DNA from: Cuneatibacter caecimuris
GTDB lineage: Bacteria > Bacillota > Clostridia > Lachnospirales > Lachnospiraceae
Direction: 5' to 3'
Length of the DNA: 64,000 nt
Assembly (NCBI RefSeq): GCF_004216775.1
Contig: NZ_SGXF01000007.1
Location: forward strand, 1 to 64,000
The notes beneath the pieces are model-generated. The model worked only from the letters and a program-made list of their open reading frames with translations. It did no database searches and was not told the DNA's origin. The position numbers and the translations under genes are program-made. Shown piece after piece: positions 17,411 through 25,972 of this stretch (position 1 is its first letter; each line of letters opens with the position of its first letter).

Positions 17411-18437
17411 TTCCTGTTTCCTCCGTTTCCTCTGAATCCTCCGGCAATTCTGCCGCAACCTCTTTCTCAGAAAATTCCTCTTCAGAAAGATTCAAATTTT
17501 CTGCATTTTCTCCAGTCAGCTTCAGGAAAATATCTTCCAGCGTGTTTCCTTCCGCCCTGAGTTCATAAATCGGGCACTTTGCTTCTGCCAGAGCATAAAA
17601 CAAGCTGTCTCTGACGTCTTCCCCTTCTGAAATCTCCAGATCAGTTCGGAGGCACCCCGCCTCATTTCCGTTCTCTGTTGTCCAGGAACGTATTCCAGGT
17701 ATCTGTTTCAGAACCCCTTCCAGCTGATCTCTGTCTGCTCTGATCAGGGCTTTCAGCCGCATGGAAGCTTTCCGGCTCTGTTCCAGTCTCTCCGGCGTAT
17801 CGCTGGCCACCAGTTTTCCGCCCGATATAATCAGGATATAATTGCACACTTCCTGGATTTCTGAAAGGATATGGGAACTGAGAATGACTGTATGATTTTT
17901 GGCCAGCTCCCGTATGAGTTCACGGATCTCAATGATCTGTTTCGGGTCCAGCCCTACTGTCGGTTCGTCCAGAATCAGGATTTCCGGCATTCCAAGCACT
18001 GCCTGGGCCAGGCCGACCCGCTGCTTATAGCCTTTGGAAAGATTTTTAATCAGCCGGTCCGCCACGTCTGTTATCTTCACCATCTCTGCGGCCTGTAATA
18101 TCTGGGCTTTTTGCTCCTTAGCCGGAATTTTTTTCAGCCTGGCGGCAAAAAGCAGATATTCAGAAACTGTCATATCTGTATACAGAGGCGGGATTTCCGG
18201 CAAATATCCAATACACTTCTTTGCCTCTTCCGGTTCCTCCAGAATATCATGGCCGTTAATCAGTACCTGTCCCGATGTGGCTGCAATATAACCGGTCATA
18301 ATATTCATGGTAGTCGATTTTCCCGCCCCATTTGGCCCTAAAAATCCATAGATCTGACCTTTTTCTACTGTAAAGCTGAGATGATCCACTGCCATATGAT
18401 TTCCATAGCGCTTCACCAGATCCTTTACTTCAATCAA
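17394..18437 (-). CDS. ABC transporter ATP-binding protein (GldA-like)
   Basis: A TTG start at 18437 is chosen: GGGAGG lies 7 nt upstream and the reading begins IEVKDLVKRYG, the usual ABC N-terminus. A longer reading to 18617 adds non-conserved residues. The 347 residues include Walker A GPNGAGKST, signature LSKGYKQR, Walker B ILILDEPTVGLD, an H-loop (SSHIL), then a C-terminal regulatory extension of about 100 residues. The tail (EKEVAAELPEDSEETEETG) is unusually acidic. First gene of the operon with permease, GldG-like and DUF4340 proteins. Confidence 0.9.
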   Translation of the reverse strand: MIEVKDLVKRYGNHMAVDHLSFTVEKGQIYGFLGPNGAGKSTTMNIMTGYIAATSGQVLINGHDILEEPEEAKKCIGYLPEIPPLYTDMTVSEYLLFAARLKKIPAKEQKAQILQAAEMVKITDVADRLIKNLSKGYKQRVGLAQAVLGMPEILILDEPTVGLDPKQIIEIRELIRELAKNHTVILSSHILSEIQEVCNYILIISGGKLVASDTPERLEQSRKASMRLKALIRADRDQLEGVLKQIPGIRSWTTENGNEAGCLRTDLEISEGEDVRDSLFYALAEAKCPIYELRAEGNTLEDIFLKLTGENAENLNLSEEEFSEKEVAAELPEDSEETEETGNGGNL

Positions 18438-18564
18438 AACAACGCCTCCCTTTTCTTCCGCTCTAAACGGATGTAATACCTTTATTAGGAGGATATCAGA
18501 AATATGTGAGGGAAATTTGAGAGAAACCTGAAAGTTTTTTTGGGAAATGGGGGGGAAGGAATAA

Positions 18565-18690
18565 AGAGTCCGGCTCGCCGGACTCTCGCGCCGAAGCGCG
18601 GTCGCTTTAGCGGCCATATTTCTTTAGCGCGTAGTGCGCATCCCCCGGAGGGGTTTGTTGCATAGGGAACGCAGTTTCCCATGCAATCAA
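18565..18690. repeat. dispersed palindromic intergenic repeat, copy 1 (most complete)
   Basis: The copy holds a perfect 10-bp palindrome AGAGTCCGGC/GCCGGACTCT (18565-18586) and the shared segment CGCTTTAGCGGCCATATTTC. A GTAGTGCGCATC box and a hairpin CATAGGGAACgcAGTTTCCCATG complete it. Related sequence occurs at about 26500, 36970, 45806 and 48519, always between genes. No reading frame is conserved among copies. Confidence 0.65.
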
Positions 18691-18761
18691 AAAGAAGCTG
18701 CAGAATAAACTCCGGAGGCTCCATGCCTTACGGCTATAGCCTCCTGCGTTTGTTCTGCAGC
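18685..18761 (-). terminator. large terminator hairpin after yhhN-like gene
   Basis: Two 14-nt arms (18697-18710 and 18748-18761, one mismatch) enclose a second 7-bp stem GGAGGCT/AGCCTCC. TTCTTTTTGATT follows on the minus strand. It terminates the dapA-dapB-yhhN transcript and borders repeat copy 1. Confidence 0.75.
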
Positions 18762-18794
18762 CTCTCTGCCCGGGCTTCTGCCGGTGCGGCTGTT

Positions 18795-19484
18795 TTACAT
18801 CATCCATAACCCCAGCACAAACAGCGCCTGGGCGGAATAATATGACAGAATGCAAATGTATCGCATCCACAGTGAATGAAGTTTACTGAAATTATAGGTC
18901 CCCAGCGCCAGATCGGAGAATACGAACAGGACGCCTGCGATAAACAGGATCATCCCTGCTACGCCGTTTTCTCCCCGAATCAGCACCTCCGCACCTCCCG
19001 CCAGCAGCAGCCCGCTGGCCAGCGCGTAGGCGATATAACCCGGCCACTGTTTCCGGGGCAGGTTCCAGCTTTTTTGATTCAGCAGAATAAGCACGAGCAG
19101 CCCCAGCGCCGGCACGGCCAGAAAAGTCCAGGGATAATTTCCACGAAGCATCAGGCAAAATGCTGCGAAGTAACTGAGATGGCCGAACAAAAAGAAACCG
19201 CCTCCGGCAATCATGAGCTGAGGCCAAAACTCCACTCTCGCGATCTGCTTCCGACATAAAAAGATATCTCCCAGCATACCCAGGCACAGTCCGCCTAAAA
19301 TCAGAAGGCGCGTCTGAAGGCTTCCCGCCGAAAGAGGAAATGCCAGGAATCCAGCGGTAACAAAACTGACGCTGGCCATAGTTTTGCTGAGATACACGCC
19401 CAGAGGCGCTTTCTTTTTTTCCTGTGTTATCATGAATACAGCCAACGCCAGTGACAGCGCCAGACATCCGAAAATCCCTGCCAT
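18795..19484 (-). CDS. YhhN/TMEM86-family lysoplasmalogenase-like membrane protein
   Basis: The 229-residue protein has about eight transmembrane helices and the YhhN/TMEM86 family motifs: GLCLGMLGDIFL near residue 75, FGHLSYFAAF near 100 and FSDLALG near 190, with conserved acidic residues in the membrane. Characterised relatives hydrolyse the vinyl-ether bond of lysoplasmalogens, and clostridia do make plasmalogens, so the role is plausible though not shown. It follows dapB after 25 bp and is probably the last gene of the lysine-riboswitch operon, which is an odd partnership. Confidence 0.82.
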   Translation of the reverse strand: MAGIFGCLALSLALAVFMITQEKKKAPLGVYLSKTMASVSFVTAGFLAFPLSAGSLQTRLLILGGLCLGMLGDIFLCRKQIARVEFWPQLMIAGGGFFLFGHLSYFAAFCLMLRGNYPWTFLAVPALGLLVLILLNQKSWNLPRKQWPGYIAYALASGLLLAGGAEVLIRGENGVAGMILFIAGVLFVFSDLALGTYNFSKLHSLWMRYICILSYYSAQALFVLGLWMM

Positions 19485-19509
19485 AATCCCTCCGGTATTT
19501 GATCCGCGG

Positions 19510-20265
19510 TCAGCCGATCACCTGGCTCATATCATACATGCCCGCAGGCTGTCCGGCCAGAAACTTTGCAGCCTGTACAGCGCCCTTTGCAAAAATCGCT
19601 TTGGAATAAGCGGTGTGCTTCAGCTCAATCACTTCATCCTGGCCCGCAAAAATCACTTCATGTTCTCCTACAATGGAGCCTCCTCTCACTGCGCTGAGGC
19701 CGATCTCTTTGGGGTCACGTTTTCTGCGGACACCCGAACGGTCATACACATAGTGATATTCTCCCTGTAACGCCTCGTTAATCGCGTCCGCCAGCGCCAG
19801 CGCCGTGCCGCTGGGCGCGTCCACTTTCTGGTTATGATGTTTTTCCACTATTTCCATATCAAACCCTGCGTCTGCCAGAACTCCTGAAACGGCATGCAGC
19901 ACTTTCAAAAGCGTATTGATGCCCAAAGACATATTGGCTGATCTCAGCACGGCAGTTTTCTTCGCTGCCTGTTCCGCCTTGTCCAGCTGTTCCCCGCTCA
20001 GGCCTGTGGTGCAGAGCACCACAGGGATTTGACGGGCGGCGCAGAACTCCAGCAATCCGTCTGCCGCTGCCGCATTGGAAAAATCAATAATCACATCGGC
20101 CTGCTCCCGGCATTCTTCCAGACAGGAATACACCGGATAAGGGAGGGAGGCGTCCTTAATTCGGTCCACTCCCGCTACAATCTCGATCTGCGGGTCTGCG
20201 CTGCAGATCTCAGTAATTACACGGCCCATTTTTCCGCAGCAGCCGTGCATCAGCGCCCGGATCAT
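19510..20265 (-). CDS. dapB: 4-hydroxy-tetrahydrodipicolinate reductase
   Basis: DapB reduces hydroxy-tetrahydrodipicolinate with NAD(P)H in diaminopimelate and lysine synthesis. The 251 residues begin with the nucleotide-binding MHGCCGKMGRVI (GxxGxxG). The family signature EIVEKHHNQKVDAPSGTAL is present, with the catalytic HH and K and the substrate-binding SGT. The start overlaps the dapA stop by 4 bp, so the two consecutive enzymes are coupled. Control comes from the lysine riboswitch before dapA. Confidence 0.96.
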   Translation of the reverse strand: MIRALMHGCCGKMGRVITEICSADPQIEIVAGVDRIKDASLPYPVYSCLEECREQADVIIDFSNAAAADGLLEFCAARQIPVVLCTTGLSGEQLDKAEQAAKKTAVLRSANMSLGINTLLKVLHAVSGVLADAGFDMEIVEKHHNQKVDAPSGTALALADAINEALQGEYHYVYDRSGVRRKRDPKEIGLSAVRGGSIVGEHEVIFAGQDEVIELKHTAYSKAIFAKGAVQAAKFLAGQPAGMYDMSQVIG

Positions 20266-21152
20266 GACAGCAGCCCCATCTTTGCCAGCTCATCACGCAG
20301 CTTATCTGCGTTGGCAGGCGCCATAGGGGAAAGGGGAAGGCGCAGCGCAGATGCATTTTTCCACCCTACCATCTCCAGGGCTGCTTTTACCGGAATCGGA
20401 TTCACTTCACAGAACAGCGCCCCGCACAGGTCCATGCAATCCAGCTGGAGCTTCCGGCTGGTTTCCACATCCCCTGCCAGATAAGAAGCTACCAGATCGT
20501 GGGTCATCCCGGGAGCCACATTAGAGAGCACTGAAATCACGCCAATTCCGCCCAGAGACAGGATCGGGAGGATCTGATCGTCATTCCCGGAATAAATATC
20601 AATGCATCCCTCCGCCAGATGGGCCAGCTTTGCCACCTGAGAAATATTTCCGCTGGCTTCTTTTATCCCCACAATATTGGGCTCGGACTTTGCCAGCTGT
20701 ACTGCTGTTTCCGGCAGTATATTGCAGCCGGTTCTGGAAGGCACATTATAAAGGATGATCGGGATGTTCACACTGCGGGCAATGGCAGTATAGTGGGCGA
20801 TCAGCCCGCTCTGAGTTGCCTTATTATAATAAGGCGTTACCAGCAGAAGACCGTCCGCTCCCGCTTTTTCCGCATGGGTGGACAGGCGGATAGCTTCCGC
20901 CGTGGAATTAGAACCCGTTCCGGCGATCACCGGAACCCGGCCTGCTGTATGGCGCACCGCAAAACTGATACATTCGTCATGCTCTTCATGAGTGAGTGTG
21001 GACGATTCTCCTGTAGTCCCGCAGATAATAATCGCATCAGTCCCGTTTTCGATCTGATAATCAATCATTTGTCCCAGCTGCTCGTAATTCACCTGGTCAT
21101 CCTCTGTAAACGGCGTTACAATTGCAACGCCTGCTCCTTTAAATATAGCCAT
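20262..21152 (-). CDS. dapA: 4-hydroxy-tetrahydrodipicolinate synthase
   Basis: DapA condenses pyruvate with aspartate semialdehyde, the committed step to lysine. The ATG at 21152 (MAIFKGAGVAIVTPF) follows GAGGAGGGAAAT; a longer reading to 21236 would run into the riboswitch terminator. The 296 residues include IICGTTGESSTL, the catalytic Tyr in IILYNVPSRTG and the Schiff-base Lys in IVGIKEASG. Length matches the family. It is first in the dapA-dapB-yhhN operon and lies directly behind an L-box. Confidence 0.96.
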   Translation of the reverse strand: MAIFKGAGVAIVTPFTEDDQVNYEQLGQMIDYQIENGTDAIIICGTTGESSTLTHEEHDECISFAVRHTAGRVPVIAGTGSNSTAEAIRLSTHAEKAGADGLLLVTPYYNKATQSGLIAHYTAIARSVNIPIILYNVPSRTGCNILPETAVQLAKSEPNIVGIKEASGNISQVAKLAHLAEGCIDIYSGNDDQILPILSLGGIGVISVLSNVAPGMTHDLVASYLAGDVETSRKLQLDCMDLCGALFCEVNPIPVKAALEMVGWKNASALRLPLSPMAPANADKLRDELAKMGLLS

Positions 21153-21235
21153 ATTTCCCTCCTCTTTCTGCTGACAGCGCGTTTCCTGAAATGTGTTTTC
21201 ATTGGGCAGAAAAGTTAAAAGGACTTCCCTTTGCA

Positions 21236-21265
21236 ATGAAAAAGAGCTGACATGGCATCAGCTCT
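21236..21265 (-). terminator. riboswitch-controlled terminator before dapA
   Basis: AGAGCTGA/TCAGCTCT (21243-21250 and 21258-21265) is an 8-bp stem followed on the minus strand by TTTTTCATT. It is the expression platform of the L-box and would end transcription when lysine is bound. Confidence 0.82.
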
Positions 21266-21462
21266 CGTTCTGGTTCTCTCGTTAGATTGAATCCTTCAGG
21301 AGCGCACCATCTTGCGATGACAGTCACAGAATTATTCATCCTGCGCCCAAGAAGCAGCTTTCCGGACACGGCTCCTTTCGGCGCTCCCCCCTTTCTGCTG
21401 CATTCTGCTATGCCGGACATATCCTGCAGTTTACTCCTGAGTCGCGCAACCTCTACCTTACT
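21266..21462 (-). promoter_or_regulatory. lysine riboswitch (L-box) of dapA
   Basis: Read on the minus strand the region shows the L-box landmarks in order: GGTAGAGGTTGCG (GGTAGAGG at 21450-21457), AGTAAACTGC, GCCGAAAGGAGC (21371-21382), CTTGGGC, GTGACTGTCATC (21316-21327) and a closing GAGAG. A terminator follows. The lysine riboswitch binds L-lysine and shuts off dapA, dapB and probably the yhhN-like gene when lysine is abundant. Confidence 0.9.
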
Positions 21463-21517
21463 TTTTTATTTGATTTAATCCTATTCTATTCCACACTGTT
21501 TGTCAAGCGGTTTCTGT

Positions 21518-22147
21518 TCAATTCTCCACATATTCCAGCTTGCTCACAGACACTTCATAGGCAATGCGGCGTTCCACTTCTTCCTCATTCACCTTTTTGG
21601 TATACTCCCTGCTCTGTACCCTTCCCCAGATCCGTATTCTAGAACCAATGGCAAAGCTGGAGGCATACCTGGCATTTCTTCCCCAGGCAATGCAGGGAAT
21701 GTAGTCTGACTTACCATAGGGACGGTTGACCGCGACCAAAAGATCTGCTATCTCTCTCCCCAGAGGCGTTTTCCTGTAAACAGGTTCCTTGCAGATATAG
21801 CCGTCCAGATAGATCTGATTCGTCTTTGTATAATCTGTAAACTCCTCGATCATTTGAATCTCTCTGACAAAAATAGAAAGCACCAGACGGTTTCTGGTCC
21901 CCTCATGCCGGTTATAGGAGCGGAACTGCCCCACTGCCTCTATGGTCTGCCCTTTGTAATCCTGGTGCACATCCAACAGCCGTTCGGAAATCATCAGCGG
22001 AATAATATCTGTCTGCTCGCTGAGCCGGTTTACCGCCACATCCACCATATAAAATCCTTCTCCAAACACTTCATGGCTGAATGTGAAGTCCGATACTATC
22101 ACTCCGATTACGCCCACCTTGTTGTTTTCAATCATCTTTTCCGTCAT
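21518..22147 (-). CDS. ssb: single-stranded DNA-binding protein with two OB modules
   Basis: The ATG at 22147 (MTEKMIENNKVG) follows GGAAGGAGAAAT. The 209-residue product contains two Ssb-like OB modules. The first is about residues 10-105 (VGVIGVIVSDFTFSHEVFGEGFYMVDVAVNRLS). The second is about 110-205 (YLDGYICKEPVYRKTPLGREIADLLVAVNRPYGKSDYIPCIAWG). Standard bacterial Ssb has one OB domain and an acidic C-terminal tip; that tip is missing here. It is likely a paralogue rather than the replicative Ssb. Related two-module proteins are common in Lachnospiraceae. Confidence 0.82.
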   Translation of the reverse strand: MTEKMIENNKVGVIGVIVSDFTFSHEVFGEGFYMVDVAVNRLSEQTDIIPLMISERLLDVHQDYKGQTIEAVGQFRSYNRHEGTRNRLVLSIFVREIQMIEEFTDYTKTNQIYLDGYICKEPVYRKTPLGREIADLLVAVNRPYGKSDYIPCIAWGRNARYASSFAIGSRIRIWGRVQSREYTKKVNEEEVERRIAYEVSVSKLEYVEN

Positions 22148-22231
22148 CGTATATTTCTCCTTCCAAATGTATCTCAAAATATGTACGGTTTAATATATGC
22201 AGGAAAAAGGATGATTATTCCAATTTTTTAT

Positions 22232-22357
22232 TTATTTCTTTTTATCAGGCTGAAAAAGAAATTCGTTTACGCACTTCTCCGCCCGGTCCGCATAAGCGCT
22301 GTGAATTTTTAATGCCGCAAAATACAGCCTGCCATACAGCTCTTTAAACCAGGTCAT
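22232..22357 (-). CDS. possible 41-residue small protein behind typA
   Basis: An open frame MTWFKELYGRLYFAALKIHS... ends in PDKKK just after the typA stop. Its sequence is amphipathic and protein-like, but the nearest ribosome site (AGGAG at the typA end) is about 22 nt away. The start codon lies inside a 13-bp inverted repeat that could hide it. It may be a real small gene or chance reading. Not recognised. Confidence 0.3.
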   Translation of the reverse strand: MTWFKELYGRLYFAALKIHSAYADRAEKCVNEFLFQPDKKK

Positions 22358-22368
22358 TTTGCGGCATT
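22311..22368. repeat. 13-bp perfect inverted repeat after typA
   Basis: AATGCCGCAAAAT (22311-22323) and ATTTTGCGGCATT (22356-22368) pair perfectly with a 32-nt loop. T-rich sequence follows on the plus side only. It may terminate typA transcription or regulate the small open frame whose start codon it contains. Confidence 0.6.
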
Positions 22369-22376
22369 CTTCTTTT

Positions 22377-24206
22377 CTATCTCCTGATATTCGCTCTTTT
22401 GCGCAGCGTAGGATCCAGGATTTTCTTTCTGATCCTCAGATTCTCCGGAGTCACCTCCAACAGTTCATCCGTATCAATAAACTCCAGCGCCTCCTCCAGG
22501 CTCAGCACCTTAGGGGTAGTAAGGCGGAGGGCATCGTCGGAACCGGAGGCCCGGGTATTGGTCAGCTGCTTGCGCTTGCAAACATTCACCTCCACGTCCT
22601 CAGGCTTGCCATTCTGCCCAATCACCATGCCGGCATAGACTTTTTCTCCGGGGCCGATGAACAGCGTTCCTCTCTCCTGGGCATTATAGAGCCCATAAGT
22701 GATGGATTCGCCGGATTCAAACGCAATCAGAGAACCCTGCTTGCGGTACTGAATATCGCCCTTATACAGATCATAGCCCTCAAAACTGGTATTCATGATC
22801 CCGTTTCCCTTGGTATCCGTCATAAATTCACCCCGGTATCCGATCAGGCCCCTGGAAGGGATCGAAAATTCCAGCCTGGTATATCCGCCGCTGGCCGCGC
22901 TCATCCCCTGCAGCTCACCCTTGCGGCTGCTCAGCTTTTGGATCACAGTCCCCGCAAATTCCTCGGGAACATCCACATAGACCAGCTCCATTGGTTCCAG
23001 AAGCTGATTCCGTTCATTGCGCCTGGTCAAAACTTCAGCTTTACTAACCGCAAACTCATAGCCTTCCCTGCGCATATTCTCAATCAAAACGGAGAGATGC
23101 AGCTCTCCCCGGCCGGACACTTTAAAGCAGTCCGCACTGTCGGTTTCTTCCACACGCAGAGACACATCCGTATTCAGCTCACGCAGCAGGCGGTCGCGAA
23201 GATGCCTGGACGTGACATATTTCCCCTCCTGGCCTGCAAGGGGACTGTCATTGACGATAAACTGCATGGCGATAGTAGGCTCGGAAATCTTCTGGAACGG
23301 AATCGCTTCCGGTTTTTCCGGAGAACAAAGCGTATCCCCGATGTGAATATCCGCAATGCCGGATACAGCTACCACCGCGCCAACAGTGGCCTCTTTCACT
23401 TCCACCCGGTTCAGGCCGTCAAACTCATAGAGTTTACTGATTTTTACCCGCTTTTTCTTATCCGGATCATGGTGGTTCATCAGCATCACTTCCTGGTTTA
23501 CCCGCAATGTGCCGTTATCCACCTTGCCCACGCCGATGCGCCCCACATACTCATTATAGTCAATGGTACTGATCAGCAGCTGGGGTTCCGCTTCCGGATC
23601 TCCCTCCGGCGCAGGAATATGCTCCAGAATTGTCTCGAACAGGGGAACCATGTTTTCTCTGGGGTCCTCCAGGCTGCTCATGGCAAAGCCTTCCCTGGCT
23701 GACGCGAAAACAAAGGGGCAGTCCAGCTGTTTATCGGATGCTTCCAGATCCATCAAAAGCTCCAGCACCTCATCAATCACCTCATCAGGGCGCGCCTCCG
23801 GACGGTCTATTTTATTTACGCAGACAATGACGGACAAATCCAGCTCCAACGCCTTTCTCAGTACAAATTTTGTCTGAGGCATAGCGCCTTCAAAGGCGTC
23901 CACCACCAGGATCACGCCGTCCACCATTTTCAGCACCCGCTCTACCTCTCCGCCGAAATCCGCATGGCCGGGGGTGTCAATAATGTTGATTTTTGTTCCC
24001 TTATAATAAACCGCGGTATTTTTTGATAAAATAGTGATTCCCCGCTCGCGTTCAATATCATTGGAATCCATCACCCGCTCCTGGACTTCCTGGTTCTCAC
24101 GAAAAACGCCGCTCTGTTTCAGCAGTTCATCCACCAGCGTGGTCTTTCCGTGATCCACATGGGCAATGATCGCTACATTTCTGATATCTTCTCTTTTCAT
24201 TTTCAT
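22377..24206 (-). CDS. typA: translational GTPase TypA/BipA
   Basis: TypA is a ribosome-binding GTPase of the EF-G family, linked to large-subunit assembly and stress or cold growth. The 609 residues show G1 AHVDHGKTT, switch region RERGITI, G3 [12 protein letters not shown], and G4 [14 protein letters not shown]. They are followed by domain II and the EF-G-like domains III and V plus the TypA-specific C-terminus. Length is typical. The start at 24206 follows AGAGGATG; an ATG two codons later is also possible. Single-gene unit. Confidence 0.95.
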   Translation of the reverse strand: MKMKREDIRNVAIIAHVDHGKTTLVDELLKQSGVFRENQEVQERVMDSNDIERERGITILSKNTAVYYKGTKINIIDTPGHADFGGEVERVLKMVDGVILVVDAFEGAMPQTKFVLRKALELDLSVIVCVNKIDRPEARPDEVIDEVLELLMDLEASDKQLDCPFVFASAREGFAMSSLEDPRENMVPLFETILEHIPAPEGDPEAEPQLLISTIDYNEYVGRIGVGKVDNGTLRVNQEVMLMNHHDPDKKKRVKISKLYEFDGLNRVEVKEATVGAVVAVSGIADIHIGDTLCSPEKPEAIPFQKISEPTIAMQFIVNDSPLAGQEGKYVTSRHLRDRLLRELNTDVSLRVEETDSADCFKVSGRGELHLSVLIENMRREGYEFAVSKAEVLTRRNERNQLLEPMELVYVDVPEEFAGTVIQKLSSRKGELQGMSAASGGYTRLEFSIPSRGLIGYRGEFMTDTKGNGIMNTSFEGYDLYKGDIQYRKQGSLIAFESGESITYGLYNAQERGTLFIGPGEKVYAGMVIGQNGKPEDVEVNVCKRKQLTNTRASGSDDALRLTTPKVLSLEEALEFIDTDELLEVTPENLRIRKKILDPTLRKRANIRR

Positions 24207-24297
24207 GGTATTCTCATCCTCTTTTTGCTTTCCTGTTACAGATAACTAGAATAGTTTAACACACTTTGGCAGGATTGCAAGGGGGAATCCACAATTT

Positions 24298-24747
24298 TCA
24301 ATCCGCAGCAATTTTGAAAACCGCCTTTTTCAGCGCTTTTCCGCAGCCTGGTGCAGGCGCGCAAGGTTCATGCAGCTCCATACTCTCCAATACGATAAAC
24401 CGGCCAGGCCCCAGAATACAGTCCGCTGCTCCTTCACAACGGAAAAATCCGATGTCCCCAGCGTATGGCTTCAGCTCTGTTCCCCACTCTGTGGCGACCC
24501 GCATAATTTCCGTTCCTTCCAAATCAATCTGCAGATCCCGGTACTGCTTATGGTACTCAAACCCATCATCCGCCGCATCCTTAGCCTCACAGCGGACAAT
24601 ATTCAGAAATACCCTGTCCCCATCGATCTCTGTCCTGCCTTCCGGCAGGGAGTTCAAATCAGTTCTCATGATAAAATTCAACGCCTTGTCCAGGTTTGGA
24701 CTGATCCCAAGATATTTTTTCACATTTTCAATTTTGTCATAGATCAT
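24298..24747 (-). CDS. YhcH/YjgK/YiaL family (EbgC-like) protein
   Basis: The 149-residue cupin-like protein has the family pattern: N-terminal DALNFI-type segment, EIDGDRVFLNIV, FEYHKQYRDLQI (metal-binding His and acidic residues), FFRCEG and a C-terminal MELHEPCAPAPG with His. Relatives are encoded with sialic acid, galactoside or uronate catabolic genes and may act as sugar anomerases or isomerases. Here it overlaps the GNAT gene by 4 bp and no sugar pathway is adjacent, so the substrate is open. Confidence 0.85.
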   Translation of the reverse strand: MIYDKIENVKKYLGISPNLDKALNFIMRTDLNSLPEGRTEIDGDRVFLNIVRCEAKDAADDGFEYHKQYRDLQIDLEGTEIMRVATEWGTELKPYAGDIGFFRCEGAADCILGPGRFIVLESMELHEPCAPAPGCGKALKKAVFKIAAD

Positions 24748-25214
24748 AATAAAATCCTCCTTTTCGCGGTATGCATCGCCATCTCCAGTTCTGTCAGTGT
24801 CTCTGAGAGCGGGTGTATCTTTCCCGTCAGGCGAAATCCTTCTTTTTCATATAAACAGCGCGCGGCTGTATTAGTACTTAAAATCCATAACGTGGGAATC
24901 CCGCTGCACCGGCTCACTGCCCATCTGAGCAGACTGGTTCCATAACCTTTCCGCTGCTGCTCCGGAAGCACATATAGATTTTCAATCAGGTTCACGTCAA
25001 CGGATATGATGCCCACTGGTTCCCCGTCTGTAAGCATATAAAATTTCTTACCCCTGCTGATCTCTTTTTGTATGTACTGAATTTGGCTATCCACTGTATG
25101 CCTTTCAAGAAACGGCTCGCTGCATATTTCTTTGTGTGATTCCTTCCAGGAAGCTGAATGAATTCTGGCAGCCCATATGATATTTTCTTCTGTTATCAAT
25201 CCTATCACGTTCAT
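24744..25214 (-). CDS. GNAT-family N-acetyltransferase
   Basis: The 156-residue protein has the GNAT fold: beta4 with VNLIENLYVLP and the acetyl-CoA loop QQRKGYGTSLLRW, then TAARCLYEKEGFRLTG, the classic C-terminal NxxAxxxYxxxGF-type segment. It transfers an acetyl group to an unknown amine. GGGGGAGA precedes the ATG. It is coupled by a 4-bp overlap to the YhcH-like gene, so the two may act on one substrate, but this is inference. Confidence 0.88.
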   Translation of the reverse strand: MNVIGLITEENIIWAARIHSASWKESHKEICSEPFLERHTVDSQIQYIQKEISRGKKFYMLTDGEPVGIISVDVNLIENLYVLPEQQRKGYGTSLLRWAVSRCSGIPTLWILSTNTAARCLYEKEGFRLTGKIHPLSETLTELEMAMHTAKRRILL

Positions 25215-25333
25215 TCTCCCCCTGATGTTGGATTTCTTATATTATACCACTTTCTTCCAAACCATGCCAGCACAAATCCGGAGCCTCCGCAGCTATATTG
25301 CGAATGCCCCGGAATTTGGGCCGAATGCTAATC

Positions 25334-25972
25334 TCAGATCAGGGCAGCTTTAGATGCTCCTTCATTTTTAAAAAAAGCGGTATCAAATTCGGGATTAAAG
25401 TAATAGAAATTTTTGCTGTCCAGTTTCTCTTTTACTTTTTCCATGGCTTCTCCGAAACGCTGGAAGTGTACAATTTCTCTTGTTCTCAAAAATTGCAGAG
25501 GTTCTCTCACGTCAGGCTCCTGAATCACGCGAAGCAGGTTGTCATAAACAGTCCGCGCCTTCTGCTCGGCAGCCAGGTTCTCTGTCAGATCGGCAAATGC
25601 GTCGCCTTTAGACTGGAATTCGCAGGAATTAAAGGGAATCCCGGCGGCTGCCTGGGGCCAGAGTCCTTTTGTATGGTCGATATAATATGCATCAAACCCC
25701 GCTGTCTTCGCATCTTCCGCTGTTACGTTTTTTGTGAGCTGGTATACCATAGCGCAGATAATTTCCATATGAGCCAGCTCCTCCGTACCGATATCTGTCA
25801 AAAGACCACTGACAGATTTTACGGGCATGGAATAGCGCTGGGCCAGATACCGCATGGAGGCGGAGAGTTCTCCGTCCGGACCGCCGTATTGACTGATAAT
25901 CAACTGAGCAATTTTGGGATTTGTCTCTTTGATTTTTACCGGGTACTGTAATCTTTTTTCATAGCTCCACAT
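25334..25972 (-). CDS. cotJC: CotJC, manganese-catalase-type spore coat protein
   Basis: The ATG at 25972 forms a TGATG overlap with the CotJA-CotJB gene and follows AAGGAG; a start 3 codons earlier is less likely. The 212 residues match the Mn-catalase family: metal ligands in TEELAHMEI, AEQKARTVY and REIVHFQRF. CotJC is a component of the inner spore coat in Bacillus and Clostridium and could detoxify peroxide. Its presence implies the host sporulates or did so recently. Confidence 0.93.
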   Translation of the reverse strand: MWSYEKRLQYPVKIKETNPKIAQLIISQYGGPDGELSASMRYLAQRYSMPVKSVSGLLTDIGTEELAHMEIICAMVYQLTKNVTAEDAKTAGFDAYYIDHTKGLWPQAAAGIPFNSCEFQSKGDAFADLTENLAAEQKARTVYDNLLRVIQEPDVREPLQFLRTREIVHFQRFGEAMEKVKEKLDSKNFYYFNPEFDTAFFKNEGASKAALI

